Below are positions 1-10,930 of a stretch of DNA of 64,000 bases, piece by piece. Source of the DNA: Neoceratodus forsteri (taxonomy: Eukaryota > Chordata > Ceratodontiformes > Ceratodontidae); contig CM057451.1 in the NCBI GenBank assembly GCA_016271365.2, positions 369,107,501-369,171,500 on the forward strand, in the 5' to 3' direction. The translations under genes were made by a program, and so were the position numbers. Position 1 is the stretch's first letter. Every line of letters starts with the position of its first letter. Under the pieces are notes generated by a model. It had not been told where the DNA came from, made no database searches, and worked only from the letters and a program-made list of their open reading frames with translations.

Positions 1-625
1 TCCTAGTATATGAGATATTTGGATTAATTATACATATTGTGTGGATCATATCTGAATATACATCCTCCAAGAAATGAGAAGGAATTCTGGCATTAAAGTC
101 TCCCAAAATAATTACAGGACAAGGTATACTGTTATCTGACAATTTGTCAAGTGCTATTTTCAGATCCTATATGAAAAGGTCAGTGGGATCAGTAGCTCTA
201 TTGCGAGGGGGAAAGTATATATTGCAGATAATGATCTTCTTTTGTTCCTTGCTAATCATTAGAGCCAAAATACCCTCTGACTTAGTAGAAATGTTAGTTA
301 TCTGAAAATTTAGCAAAGTTTTGATAAAAAAGGAAATACCCCCTTTAAACCCTCCAAACTTTTTATCTTTAGTTGCTGGCAGAGTAAAGACAAAATATCT
401 AGCCAATTCGGGAGTTACATTTTCTGTACACCATGTTTCTTGCAGTCCAATAATATCAAAATTATTCAGAAATCTCACTACTTCATGGTCAATTATTTTA
501 AGATGGGTGCCCTCAATGTTCCATGAAAGTATAGAAAGAGCGTTCACATCTCGCTCCCCAGCTCCCTTATCCAAATCTAGCTGGCATTCAGAGTTCATTT
601 GTTTGATATTATCTACAGGCTGCAT
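1..625 (-). pseudogene. L1-type LINE ORF2, N-terminal endonuclease part (truncated by window edge)
   Basis: Apurinic-endonuclease-like N-terminus of a non-LTR retrotransposon ORF2, read on the minus strand. From the Met at 625 the frame shows LSWNIEG, IIGLQETW, GGISFFIK and IICNIYFPP, the usual order of APE-type endonuclease motifs. Downstream of a stop near 164-166 the same frame continues with VIILGDFNARIPS, so the stop is a nonsense change and not the end of the protein. The endonuclease would nick the target during target-primed reverse transcription. It begins only about 10 bases after the upstream ORF1 ends, which fits an L1/Tx1-like bicistronic element. The reverse transcriptase lies beyond the window. 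L1 assignment is by motif style; a related LINE clade remains possible. Confidence 0.8.
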
Positions 626-634
626 TTGTCAGGC

Positions 635-1120
635 TTAATCAATAACTGTCAGAGGCGAGTAGGTATTAGGGTCATTTAGGTTTCCAAAGTCAATCAGGGG
701 GTTATCTGCCTCTAAGATTGATTCTGGACTATACTTAGTCTGTTTAAACCAAGAAAAGACTTCACCCAAGTCTAACATGTTAACTAAATGTATTCCCAAA
801 CAATCCAGCTTGCTGGCAAGAGAAAGCAAGCTGCTAGCTGTATGAGGATTTTTAAATGCAATGTAAATCTGTGTTGTGGGCTTAGGATCTCCATATAACT
901 TTATGGACTCCACCATGTTTCTGGAGATATAAAATCCTAATGCTCTTTCCAAGAGCAGCAACAAATCTTCCCTAACTTTCCTATGAGAATCCTTGAGTGA
1001 AACCTTCGACCCAAAGATAGTTATGGTCCTACTAAGCCATACTTCTCTCTGCTTCAGTACGTGATCCTCCATCACTCCCAAGATTTGTCTCTGTGCTATC
1101 GTAACCTTCTCACTCTGCAC
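635..1120 (-). pseudogene. LINE ORF1, C-terminal part
   Basis: An open stretch of 161 residues directly upstream of ORF2 on the minus strand. It contains a basic and leucine-rich segment (KVREDLLLLLERALGF) followed by a segment (TTQIYIAFKNPHTASSLLSLA) that resembles the RNA-binding part of L1-like ORF1 proteins. Position and spacing relative to ORF2 are the main evidence; the sequence itself is not diagnostic. ORF1 proteins coat the element RNA in the cytoplasmic RNP. The true start is not clear: the Met at 1120 is preceded by further minus-strand sequence broken by stops. Confidence 0.5.
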
Positions 1121-3144
1121 CTCCCTATGGAGAATCTCTTCTGGGGAAGGATAAGACTGAGTGGGAACCTATACATGATAGCTTCATGTTTAGCTTGGAA
1201 TGTAGCACATATATCAATAAGTTTAGCCACCATGCTGTACTGCACGTTAGTCAAAGCAAAGTGGATCATGTCAGTAAATGATTTTAATGATCATCCCTTT
1301 ATTTTTCAGCAACTATAAATCTGAAGTCATTGTACTGGCTAACAATTTCTGCCTAGTCCGCTGATGAAAAAAAATAGTCCTTATATTAGCTGTACAGTCT
1401 CTCAATATTTGATAAGCCAAACTCAAAGCTGCAATGTGGCACTGCTGCAAAATCAAAGGCAGATCAGTCAGAAAGTTCACCTGCAGAAAATCAGCTGTCC
1501 AGCTAGTCACATAACAGGCCAATGAATTGCAAAATTGTTGTTGTGCTTACTTCAGCTGTGCAATTAGCCAAAAGCAGTTTTACTGGTGGGCTGCAGTAGA
1601 CAGTTTCACCCAGGTACTGGCTTCTGATATTTTTTTAATTTTGCCCTAGCAATCTGTACAGCTTCAACTGTTGTTAGACCACTTTCTGAAACATCTTAGA
1701 CAACTCTGCCAACTCCAAAAGTACATCATTTAATACTGTTATTGCAATGTGGTATTCAGGGTTGGACAGCTTCATAAAGCAGTACTTAGCAATGGGATCT
1801 TTGATGGATGCATGCATAATTGTATGTGATGTCATTTACCCTAGGAGGGCTTACAATAACTATGCTGGGTATTGTCAAGCTCAGTGGGGGGTTTAAAATG
1901 TATTTTTGCAATGTAGTGAGTTAGTCAGTGTGATATGACAGAGGAGATGCATTTAGGAGACTGTATTTCTCTTCCATTCTGTATCCATACTAAACGTAGT
2001 CTGAATTTATGAAATTAAATGAAAAGGACATTTTTTGCGCTGCTATTTCTTGTTGTCCATTTTAGAATTACTATCCCCATGTAGCCAACATGGGCAACCT
2101 TTTACAAGCACTGATTCATTGAGTCTCAAATGTGTTTATAATGTGAGACAGGGTTTTAAATAATTGATTAGCAGTTTTTTCCTTTGGACAATACTAACTG
2201 TACAGAAAGTATTTATATAGGTTTTCTAGAAGTGTTATGTTTGTTAAACACAGTGAGGTAAGTGCTATGCATTTTCATAATGTTTTAGAACTTTTATGAG
2301 CAAAACGCTAATAAATTTTTAGAGTTAAATAAAACCCTGCGAGACTCTGTTTTAAAGAGAACCGCAATCTCATCTCTCTAGACATATGTACAGTCAGTGT
2401 CTCAGCCTGCTAATTGAGGTTATACCCATCCCAGCCCCCAACAAGTACATAAAAAAATTACGCAAACAGGCAGTAGTTTGCTTTGATGCTTTTATTGTAA
2501 ACTATAGTTTTCCCATTTTCATGTACTGAAGAAAAATGAACATGCTTTCAATGGTGAGGCTTTAACTCCATTATAAGCACATTTTGTATGTGAGACGCTG
2601 CTTGGGGAGGAGGCAGATTGCACTGAAGTTGTGCAACTTTAAAACTGAAATAATATAATATACACCCCATGTCAGAGAATCTCTCGCATTGCTTTGTTGG
2701 GTGAAATCTACCAAACAAATAAAACATGCCATTTCTGTGAACAGCAGGGGAATACTGTTCATTATCAAGTACTGAAAAGAGGTGTCAAGCTAAAAACATT
2801 GCTGTAACTGCAAAGCTGATTGGTTGGAATTTTGCAGATCGGTTCCATTATTCAATAAGCGGAGCAAGAGAAAAATGTCTGGCTTGTTAAAGTTAATGAG
2901 TTGTGGCCTCAGGGGTGGGCATACGATGTTTCTTTCCCATTCACTTTCATGTCCTGCTGTCCGAGTCCTAAATCTGAGTGATGACTGTAGTCACTATTTC
3001 ATGAACATGAGGATCCCTATCAGCTGCATTGTGCGCTACTACTGAAGCTGTGTATTTCTGACTGCTGTGTGGGCGCACATGTGCACACCTTAGTGGGGAC
3101 ATACGGGACATCCCTTGTAATAAGGGGCAGTTGAGAGATATGGT
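1121..3144. other. No recognisable gene; possible upstream LINE remnant at 1313-1522
   Basis: AT-rich sequence without a supported gene. A minus-strand frame at 1313-1522 (with LSLAYQILRDCTANIRTIFF) could be an upstream part of the LINE at the window start, but no diagnostic motif supports this. The remainder (about 1530-3144) shows no convincing repeat family or reading frame. Confidence 0.4.
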
Positions 3145-3281
3145 GCAAGTTAGAGCTTTTATAAGCTCAACTCTGTTTGGTGATCCCGTTGCTGTCCTGG
3201 GGCTAAGTGCATTCCTTTGCGACTGTACTTAGCCCAAGGAGGACAGTGGGACCAGCAGAGCTTATAAAAACTCTAACATGC
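3145..3281. mobile_element. MITE-like foldback element, about 137 bp
   Basis: The two ends are inverted copies: GTTAGAGCTTTTATAAGCTC at 3149 matches the reverse complement of the segment ending at 3277 with one mismatch. The inner parts also pair (GGGCTAAGT with ACTTAGCCC, CTGTCCT with AGGACAG), so the whole segment is one imperfect palindrome. It has no coding capacity. The size and shape fit a miniature inverted-repeat element, but no clear target duplication is seen. Confidence 0.6.
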
Positions 3282-4689
3282 TCTGCAGGCAATTGAATCT
3301 CCCACTGCTGTTCTGCTTTGATGTCAGCTGCAGGGAATTCTGGGATTTGTAGTCACAGAAAATGTCAGCTTGGAAGTCAGTAAAATCAGTCCAATTCAAT
3401 CTATTATACTGCAATAAACAGTAAATAACAAAAATGTTTTTGCATACAAAGTGAAAACTGGTGTGAAGTTGGGATCATCATATTTTAAGTAGCATGGTGA
3501 AGATTCCTGACATCTCCCCCAATTTTTGTTTTACTTTTTAAACTTTTAACCCACCACTCACCTACTGACAAATGTTTCTCTGCCCTCCCCCCACATAGAC
3601 CATTAGTAATAAAATACCCCCACACCAGCACCCTCTTGCACAGACCCTCCCCAGCAACACAGTCCTGGCAAAGTTTACTATAAAAAGAAATAAAAACAAA
3701 TATTTCTTCCCCCACCCACTCCACTTCATGTAAAACACACAGGCAGATATTGCTTGCCCCACCTACTACACATCATGTTAAATACACACATAGCTATGTC
3801 TTCCTCCACCCACTCCACATCATGTAAAATGCACAAGTAGATATCCCTTCCCAACCGCTTAACATCATGCAAAACCCACACCACGCACCTGCCCCACCCT
3901 ATGCCTGTCTCCTAGAGTTACTTTGTTTTGCTACAGAGCATGAAAATCCCACTGTGTGTTATAACAAACTACTGGTAATGGGTGCCAGATTCCATCACCA
4001 GTAACCCCCTCCTTCACGCCATCCAATTATCTGTAGTTTCTCAGTGGCAGGGTCCCAATCCCACCACCAGTACCCCCATTCTAGATCTACAGATTATTTT
4101 GTTGTCTGACAGTAGGTGTTCTATTCTGCTGCCAGTCCCCCCCCCCCATATCATGGAACCCACAAATTCATATTTTTATTTTTCTGGTGGTGGGGCCCAG
4201 TCCCACTAAGAACTTACAAGTCCCCTACACTTTGGCAACTAGCTCACTATCCCCCCCAACAGAAACACACCTTTAGTATGTGTACTCAACAACTGAGGAA
4301 AATCTCTGTGGCATTCTTCATAGTTCTTTCTAAATCCTGATATGCAACTACAGAGCATGCTCCCCGACTTAGACTCTTTTTGACAAGTTTTTTTTATTTA
4401 CTTTTACTGATCAAGATAGGGTTGTGCCATGTCAGGACATACAAAACCAGGAAAGGAACCCAAAAAAATAAATATATATTTTTTTGCTCAATAAAGGTAG
4501 TGGCCTGTATTTTTCAAGAGTTGCAATAGACACAATGACAAGTTGAATTACCTTTGCATCACAAATCATAGCTGCACCTGTGTTGGAAAGTTATGCCACA
4601 TCAGAAGATGGTTGTGCCACGTTCTGTTGTGCCTGCACTTGTATCCAGATTAGTGATGTGAAAGCGACACAGTTATGATGTGGCCCAAA
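3282..4689. other. Non-coding, C-rich low-complexity tract with a short degenerate tandem repeat
   Basis: No gene seen. At 3711-3900 a roughly 47-bp unit (CCACCCACTCCACATCATGT followed by AAAATGCACA-like sequence) repeats about four times with decay. Starts are near 3712, 3757, 3806 and 3851. A run of C lies at 4138-4147. Reading frames on both strands here are short and chance-like. Confidence 0.5.
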
Positions 4690-5460
4690 ATGCTGCAACT
4701 ACCACTATCTTGCAAATCTGCTGCAATTATATTACAAATATGCTGCAACTATATCATAAATATGCTACAAGTGTATTGTAAATATGCTGCAACTATATCT
4801 CAAATATGCTGCAGTTGTATTGCAAATATGCTGCAATTATATCAGACATGCTGCAATTATATCACAGATATGCGCAACAATATCACAAATATGCTGCAAC
4901 TATATCTCAAATATGCTGCAATTATATCACAAATATGCTGCAGTTGTATTGCAAATATGCTGCAATTATATCAGAGATATGCTGCAGTTACATCATAGAT
5001 ATGCTGCAACAATATCACAAATATGCTGCAATTGTATTGCAAATATGCTGCAACTATATCTCAAATATGCTGCAATTATATCACAAATATGTTGTAGTTG
5101 TATTGCAGATGTGTTACAATTATATCATAGATATGCTGCAACTATATCTCAAATATGCTGCAATTATATTGAAAATGTGGTGCAGTTATATCACAAAAAT
5201 GCTGCAGTTGTATTGTAAATATGCTGCAATTATATCTCAGATATGCTGCCATTATTTTGCAAATATGCTGCAACTATATTGAAGATATGCTGCAATTATA
5301 ATGAAAGCATGCTGCAACTATATTGCAAATATGCTGCAGTTACTGTACATCACAACTATGCTGCAATTATATTGCAATATGCTGCAACTATAGCACAAAT
5401 ATACTGCAATTATATTGTTAATATACTGTAACTACATTGAAAATATGCTGCAATTATGAT
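4690..5460. repeat. 22-bp minisatellite array (about 35 units)
   Basis: Tandem repetition of a 22-bp unit of the form ATATGCTGCAACTATATCACAA. The variants alternate between ...CAATTATATCACAA, ...CAGTTGTATTGCAA and ...CAACTATATCTCAA. Since 22 is not a multiple of three and the unit lacks stops, overlapping plus-strand frames stay open for over 100 codons and give MLQLYHKYAA-like peptides. These are an artefact of the repeat. The array ends about 60 bp before the hammerhead element. Confidence 0.95.
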
Positions 5461-5514
5461 ACATGTATAAGTGTCGATTTTGATGCAGCTATGAAAATGT
5501 GCCACAATTATATG

Positions 5515-5525
5515 TCACACTTCAT
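5515..5525. repeat. Target-site duplication, left copy
   Basis: The 11-bp sequence TCACACTTCAT here is repeated exactly at 6301-6311. It brackets the inverted hammerhead element. Confidence 0.8.
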
Positions 5526-5626
5526 AGGCTGCATATGCAAATCACCAAAGAATGTTATGCTGGTTCAACTTTAAGCAGAATTGCACGGTGCCAAAAGGCC
5601 TCTCACACAGTTTGCAAAGGGTGCTA

Positions 5627-5684
5627 ACAGATGACATAGACACATGTTTCGTCCTACCAGGACTCATCAGTATGCGTTGTCTGT
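5627..5684 (-). ncRNA. Hammerhead ribozyme, type I, minus-strand copy
   Basis: On the minus strand the conserved core is present: CTGATGA (5670-5664), stem II GTCC/GGAC closed by a 5-nt loop TGGTA, then GAA (5650-5648). Next is a short stem III (AC/GT around loop ATGT) and a GTC cleavage triplet ending at 5639. Stem I pairs GCATA-type sequence before the core with TATGT after the cut; one C-C mismatch follows. After an internal loop, an outer ACAG/CTGT helix closes it. Predicted cleavage falls between 5639 and 5638. It is nearly identical to the plus-strand copy in the other arm; the differences lie in stem I and loop III. Confidence 0.8.
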
Positions 5685-6020
5685 TTGACACCCCAGTGGA
5701 ATGGACCAGCTACCCTAAGACAGTGTGTCTTGGATATGTTGTGGTGAACCCATTAAAATAAAAAAAAACTATTTAAAAGACAAAGAACCACTGTGCGTAA
5801 ACACTGAGGCAAGGGTTACCCCAAAGGGCATTTGGCAAATTATTTTGTATTTTCTTGAAACTTGGCTTCCCAGCCAAATGCCCTTGGGGTAACCCTTGCC
5901 TCAGTGTTTACGCACAGAGGTTCTTTGTCTTTTAAATATTTTTTTATTTTAATGGGTTCACCACAACATATCCAAGACACACTGTCTTAGGGTAGCTGGT
6001 CCATTCCACTGGGGTGTCAA

Positions 6021-6078
6021 ACAGACGAGGCATACTGATGAGTCCTGGTAGGACGAAACACGTGTCTATGTCATCTGT
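6021..6078 (+). ncRNA. Hammerhead ribozyme, type I, plus-strand copy
   Basis: All conserved core positions are present in order. CTGATGA is at 6035-6041. Stem II is GTCC (6042-6045) with GGAC (6051-6054) around loop TGGTA. GAA is at 6055-6057. Stem III is AC/GT with a 4-nt loop ACGT. The cleavage triplet GTC is at 6064-6066. Stem I is formed by GGCATA (6029-6034) with TATGTC (6067-6072). An asymmetric internal loop follows, then ACAG (6021-6024) pairs with CTGT (6075-6078). An internal loop in stem I facing loop II is the arrangement that allows fast cleavage at low magnesium. The 2-bp stem III is typical of Penelope and retrozyme hammerheads. Predicted cleavage: between 6066 and 6067. Confidence 0.88.
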
Positions 6079-6300
6079 TAGCACCCTTTGCAAACTGTGT
6101 GAGAGGCCTTTCGGCACCATGCAATTCTGCTTAAAGTTGAACCAGCATAACATTCTGTGGTGATTTGCATATGCAGCCCATGATGCTTTGCATTGTGTGG
6201 GCATGTGTGATTTTGTATTTTCTTGAAACTTGGCTTCCCAGCCAAATGCCCTTTGGGGTAACCCTTGCCTCAGTGTTTATGCACAGAGGTTCTTTGTCTT

Positions 6301-6311
6301 TCACACTTCAT
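6301..6311. repeat. Target-site duplication, right copy
   Basis: Exact second copy of the 11-bp TCACACTTCAT found at 5515-5525. Confidence 0.8.
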
Positions 6312-6726
6312 GTCACATCTTCCAAGGGCTCTACCTTGTGTGGGCAGATGACTTGGCTGGCCTCGAGGTCTCATCCAACTCGGGTGGTGTTATGCAATGC
6401 CAAGTCCACTAAAAACAAAATGGCAGTAATTGCTGATCTTATAGGATCATCGAACCTGGCTTGCATCACCCGAGACCTGGCTGGATGAAAATTATGGCCC
6501 AATTCTGGAGTCAGCAAATAGCTGGGTTCTCAGTCATACACTGGATCGTAGAGGCGGGGTGTGGCCATCTGTTTTAGATCGGAATTGAGCCTTGTGGATG
6601 TGCCAGTTAGGGAGACTCAATCCTTTTGAATGTATCATGGGTGCAGGTGTGGTGTGCAGGATTTTATTAATCTACTATCCACTAGGTAGATGAATGAGCA
6701 ATTCCTGCAGGAAGTCGCGGACTTAC
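6312..6726. other. No recognisable feature
   Basis: Short stretch between the hammerhead element and the CR1 3' end. No frame, repeat or structure stands out. Confidence 0.5.
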
Positions 6727-6883
6727 AGAAACATAGAAGTTGACAGCAGATAAGGATCGCAAGGCCAATCCAGTCAGCCCATTTCTTTTTTCTACCTTAT
6801 AAATGTGCCATCGGCCTTTGCTCTGTCAATGGCCTATCTATTCATACTTATCTGTAGTGCTCTCTTATGCCTATCCCATGCCT

Positions 6884-7143
6884 TCAGTCATCTGGGGCCA
6901 GAGCTTTTTCTTTCATGGCCACAACCCTATGGAATTCTCTACCTCATCAGATTAGAGAGTGCCTGTCCACAGAGTCATTTAAGGTTTCTTTGAAGAGCTA
7001 TTCATTTGAATTAGCCTTTGAATAAGTTATCCTGTTGCCTTTTAATTGTTTTTATATCTGTATTTATTGTGATGGATGTTAATTTTGTTATGTATCTGCG
7101 CTTTGGTATTTTGAAAAGCGCATTACAAATAAACTTTGATTTG
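6884..7143 (+). mobile_element. L2 3'-end fragment inserted in CR1 copy 1
   Basis: The CR1 reading breaks at about 6883 (after ATCCCATGCCT) and resumes at about 7144 (TTTGAACCCCTGCAC), exactly where copy 2 is continuous. The 260-bp insert begins with CATCTGGGGCCAGAGCTTTT and matches the L2 3' end at about 14094-14345. It includes the coding tail (TLWNSLP-type region) and an ATTACAAATAAA polyadenylation-like end. It is a 5'-truncated L2 copy on the plus strand. Confidence 0.8.
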
Positions 7144-9870
7144 TTTGAACCCCTGCACTGTATTCATATCTACCACTTCCTGAGGTAGGCCGTTCCATGC
7201 ATCCACCACCCTTTCTGTGAAAAAGAACTTCCTCACATTACCCCTTAATCGGCCTCCCCCTAATCTCATGCTGTGTCTTCTTGTCCTTCTATTGTTCTTA
7301 TATTGAAACATGTTAAGCTCTTTCACCTTGTTAATGCCCTTAAGGTGTTTGAATGTTTTGATCATATCACCTCTTTCCCTCCTTTGCTCTAGGGTATCGT
7401 GTTGAGCTCCATTAATCTGTCCTCATATGTTTTTGATGCAGTCCCTGCACCATTTTGGTTGCCCTTCTTTGTACTGCCTCAATTTGGTTAATGTCCTTGT
7501 GAAGGTATGGCCTCAGTACTGCATGCAGTACTCAGATGGGGCTAACCAGTGTCTTGTAAAGAGGGATTATTACCTCCTCTTCTGACTTATGATACCCTAA
7601 TACACCCCAACATCCCCTAGCCTTACCTACTGCTTTAGTGGTCTGCTGGATGATTTCAGGTCATCGGTGATGATGATGATGCCCAAGTCTCTTTCTTCCC
7701 TTGTGACTGCCAGCAACTCCCTTCCCAGCCTATAGGTGGCTTCAGGGTTTCTCTTCCCTATGTGCATGATCTTGCACTTCTTTGCATTAAACCCCATATG
7801 CCACTCTTCCGACCATTTTGCTAGTTTATCCAGATCTCTTCTCATTCTGCCCACCCCATCTGGATCATCTACTCTGTTGCAGATCCTGGTGTCATCTGCA
7901 AACAGACAAACCTTACCATCCAGTCCATCTGCAATGTCACTAATGAAGATATTGAAGAGGACTGGCCCCAGAGACTGATCCCTGAGGTACCCACTTGTGA
8001 CTTGCATCTCTTCTGACTGTATACTGTTTACCACCACTCTCTGTTTTCTGCCAGTCAACCAGTTTGCCACCCAGCTGACCAACTTCTGACCCACCCCGAG
8101 CCTACACAGCTTATTAATCAATCTTCTACTTGGAACAGTATCGAAAACTTTGCTGAAGTCAAGGTAGGCAACATCAACTGTTCCCCCTTGGTCCACCACT
8201 CTGGCTACCCAGTCAAAGAAATCTCTGAGATTAGTTTGACAGGACCTTCCTTTTGTAAACCCATGCTGTCTTGGATCCTGTGCTCCTATGGATTCCAGTT
8301 GTTGCACTATCCTTTCCTCAAGCAATGCCTCCATAATCTTGCCCACTACTGAGGTAAGACTGACTGGTCTGTAGTTCCCCACCTCCTCCCTGCTACCACC
8401 TTGTGGAGCGTGATCACATGGGCCCTTCTCCAGTCTTCTGGGACCTCTCCTGTGCTCAGAGACTCACTAAACAGTTCTGATAATGGCTCTGCTAGTTCCA
8501 CCCTTAGCTCCTATAATACCCTGGGATGTATGCCATCAGGTCCCATTGCCTTGTCCACCCTAAGCTTATCGAGCTCTTGTAGGACCCTTTCCTTTGTGAA
8601 GGGACTAGTGCACACCTCCCTCCCCCCTGTGTCCATGGTGCTGAGCTGTGGGCCCTGCCCCATCTTCTCTTCAGTAAATACTAAGCAGAAGTATCTATTT
8701 AGGATAGATGCTTTTACATGGTCCTCCTCCTCACATGGCCTCTTATCCCCTATGATCTTAACAATACCCTCTCTGGACTTTCTCCTTTCACTAATGTATC
8801 TATAGAAAGTCTTGTCACTTTCTTTTACTGTTTGTGCTAGTGTTTCCTCAGTTTGAACCTTTGCCTATCTTACTGCCTTCCCATAGGGAAGTTTGGTATG
8901 CTGCCCTATCTTCATCCCGCTGCATTCTCTTATATTTCATGAAGGCCAGCCTTTTAGCTCTCACCTTTTCTGCTACTGTTTTTGAGAACCAAAGTGGTTT
9001 CCTTCTTCATTTGCACTTCCTTTTCTCTCTAACACAATGGGATGTTGCTTCAAGTATTGCATCCTTAATGCTTGCCCACTTTGCCTGTACCCCTTCACTT
9101 GTATTTCTTTTTGCCAGGGCTAGCTTAACTTTGTTGGCCATCTTATCAAAGTCAGCTCCTCTGAAGTCCCATATTTTTGCCTTGGAACGGGATGATTTAG
9201 TTCTAGTGGCTAAACTGAACCATACCATGTGATGGTCACTGGCCCCCAGGTGACCTTCTACCTGGAGATCTGTGATCCTTTCCCTGTTAGTCAGTACTAG
9301 ATCTAGGATAGCCATGTCTCTTGTGGGTTGTTGTACCAGTTGTTTGAGGCCCTCCCCCTGCAGGGAATCCTCCATGAGTCTAGTTCTGGCAGATGTTCCT
9401 GCTGATATTGACCAATCTGTATCTGGCATGTTGAAGTCTCCCATTATCAGAACCTCCCCTTTAGCTTTCATGTTTTGTATCTCTTCTAACAGTAATGTGT
9501 CTATGTTCTCCCCCTGGTCTGGGGGCCTGTAGACAACCCCAGATTGTATGGCTGTCCCATTTCCTGTTTCCAGGGTGACCCACAGTTCTTCTGGCTCTTT
9601 ATGTGTATTCTGAATTTCTGTAGCTTTGATATTTTCATTGACATACAGGGCCACTCCACCCCCCCTTTTTGTGCCTCGGTCTCTTCTGAACAGAACATAG
9701 CCAGGTACTGAAGTCTCCCAAGTGTGGCTAATTGCTACTATGGCCAGTTTAGCCTGTCATTTTTGCCTGCAGGTCTGGGATCTTGTCTTCCAGACTGCGA
9801 GCATTTGTGTACATGATTTTCCATTGGCCAGATTTTGGTGCGTTAGTTGTTGGGTGAGGTCCGGCGTTTC
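7123..9870 (-). pseudogene. CR1 ORF2 (endonuclease-reverse transcriptase), copy 1
   Basis: ORF2 drives target-primed reverse transcription. Minus-strand pieces in order are as follows. Near 9800 is the start region (IMYTNARSLEDKIPDLQ). The endonuclease at 9654-9007 has GVVYRPPDQGE, MGDFNMPDTDWS and LGASDHHMVWFSL, so the catalytic Asp/Asn and His positions are present. The reverse transcriptase spans 8805-7627 with GNYRPVSLTSVVGKI, YLDFSKVFDTV and LFADDTRICNR. The C-terminal tail at 7365-7123 has FFTERVVDAWNGLPQEVVD. The FADD catalytic pair is kept, but the PQG motif before LGPVLFN is degraded to LRDQ and the frame is broken in several places, including around 8390-8830. Length agrees with CR1 ORF2 at about 900 residues. 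Confidence 0.9.
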
Positions 9871-9999
9871 CCCTTTGCATCATATGGTGAGCCGGACCTT
9901 CTTCCTTACCTGGTGATGCAAATAAACTGCAAACATGCTGAACTCCTGTTTGACCACTAACTAAGAGGGGAAGGGTGTTCTTCCCATTCAACGTATGAG

Positions 10000-10930
10000 G
10001 TGCTGCAACCATCTCCCCATTTGCTGGTTTAAATATTCTGCAAAGACATCAAACTTCTGCCCCAATGCACTGACTCCCTCCAGAGTCAGATGCAGTCCAT
10101 CAAATTGAAAGAACTTTTGCTCCCAAAACTGTTGCCAGTTCCCTACAAATTTGTGTCCTTTTTCCTGGCACCAGCCCTTGAGCCACATGTTTAGCTCCCC
10201 TATCTCCCCTTTTCTGACTTCCGTCCATCTGCCCCCTTCTCCCAGATGGGCAGGATCTCAGAGAAGGAGATGCCGGACAAAATGGATGATAGTTTGTCAC
10301 CCAGCCTGGTTAGGTGTTCCTTGGTCTCCACAACTGACCGGCTGGCAAGATTATTAGTCCCTATGTGTACCAGGACATCAATATGTTCTCCTGTTTCCTG
10401 AGCAATTTTAGCAATGCAGTCAGTGTCTCTCCACACTGATGTACCTGGGAGACATCTGACCATTATCCCTGGCTGGAGATAGGTACCAACTCCCTGAATC
10501 ATGGAGTCTCCCATGATCAGAAGTTTTTTGGATTTCCTTTTTGCTTTTTTTTGTTTTGGTTCCTGTTTTGGGTGAGTTTTGTTCTGCTAGCTCCTGTGCT
10601 GCAGTGTCCTGCTGTGCAGTGTCCTCTGCCCCTTTGTTTGATTTCGGAGACAGAGGCAGATACCTGTTTGTAGTTCTCATATGGTTTGTGGAGGTGATAT
10701 GTTGGAGAGTACTGAGTGATGGGGCATTCGATTTGTCCCTCCTAACCGCCTGCCAACCTCCTGGACCAACTACCCTCTGCGGTCGAGGTGCTTCTGCTGG
10801 ATGTTGGGGAAATGGCGGGTGGTTCTTATACTATATTTCCTCTAGAATATGCAATTTGAGGCACGCTATCTCTGCCCATGCTGCCTGGAGCTGAGCCCTT
10901 AGATCTCCAATGGCCCAGCATGTAGGACAG
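10000..10930 (-). pseudogene. CR1 ORF1 with SGNH/GDSL-type esterase domain, copy 1
   Basis: The minus-strand frame starting near 10930 has a zinc-binding-like HCPTCW segment and a predicted helical stretch (AIGDLRAQLQAAWAEIACLK). A lysine-rich linker follows, then an esterase domain. Esterase blocks visible are MGDSMIQGVGTYLQPG (Ser block, about 10514), VHIGTNNLASRS (Gly-Asn block) and FDGLHLTLEGVSALG (Asp-His block, about 10075). All three catalytic blocks are intact in this copy although the frame shifts near 10200 and 10515. Esterase-containing ORF1 is an established trait of one CR1 lineage; its role in retrotransposition is not settled. The copy 2 homologue has lost the Asp and His. Confidence 0.85.

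Larger units (their letters stand above)
5526..6300. mobile_element. Inverted hammerhead-bearing retroelement (retrozyme or Penelope terminal-repeat type)
   Basis: A 775-bp insertion between exact 11-bp direct repeats. Arms 5527-5836 and 5873-6178 are about 310-bp inverted copies with a 36-bp loop. A direct repetition also exists: the sequence starting at 5843 starts again at 6211, giving a 368-bp unit in about 1.25 direct copies (5843-6210, 6211-6300) with one inverted partial copy on the left. Each arm holds a hammerhead ribozyme motif. Known relatives are the terminal repeats of Penelope-like elements and metazoan retrozymes. Both carry type I hammerheads in repeats of a few hundred bp, and retrozymes move as circular RNAs using another element's reverse transcriptase. 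No protein is encoded here. Inverted terminal repeats are a known Penelope peculiarity, so an internally deleted Penelope element is the main alternative. Confidence 0.75.

Noticed and set aside
4675..5431. Several overlapping plus-strand frames of 107-158 codons
   Set aside because: They are translations of the 22-bp minisatellite; repeated MLQLY-type peptides in overlapping phases show no protein is encoded.
9272..9532. Plus-strand frames inside CR1 copy 1 (also 8401-9232 and 10541-10894)
   Set aside because: They are antisense shadows of CR1 ORF2 and ORF1, which show clear family motifs on the minus strand.
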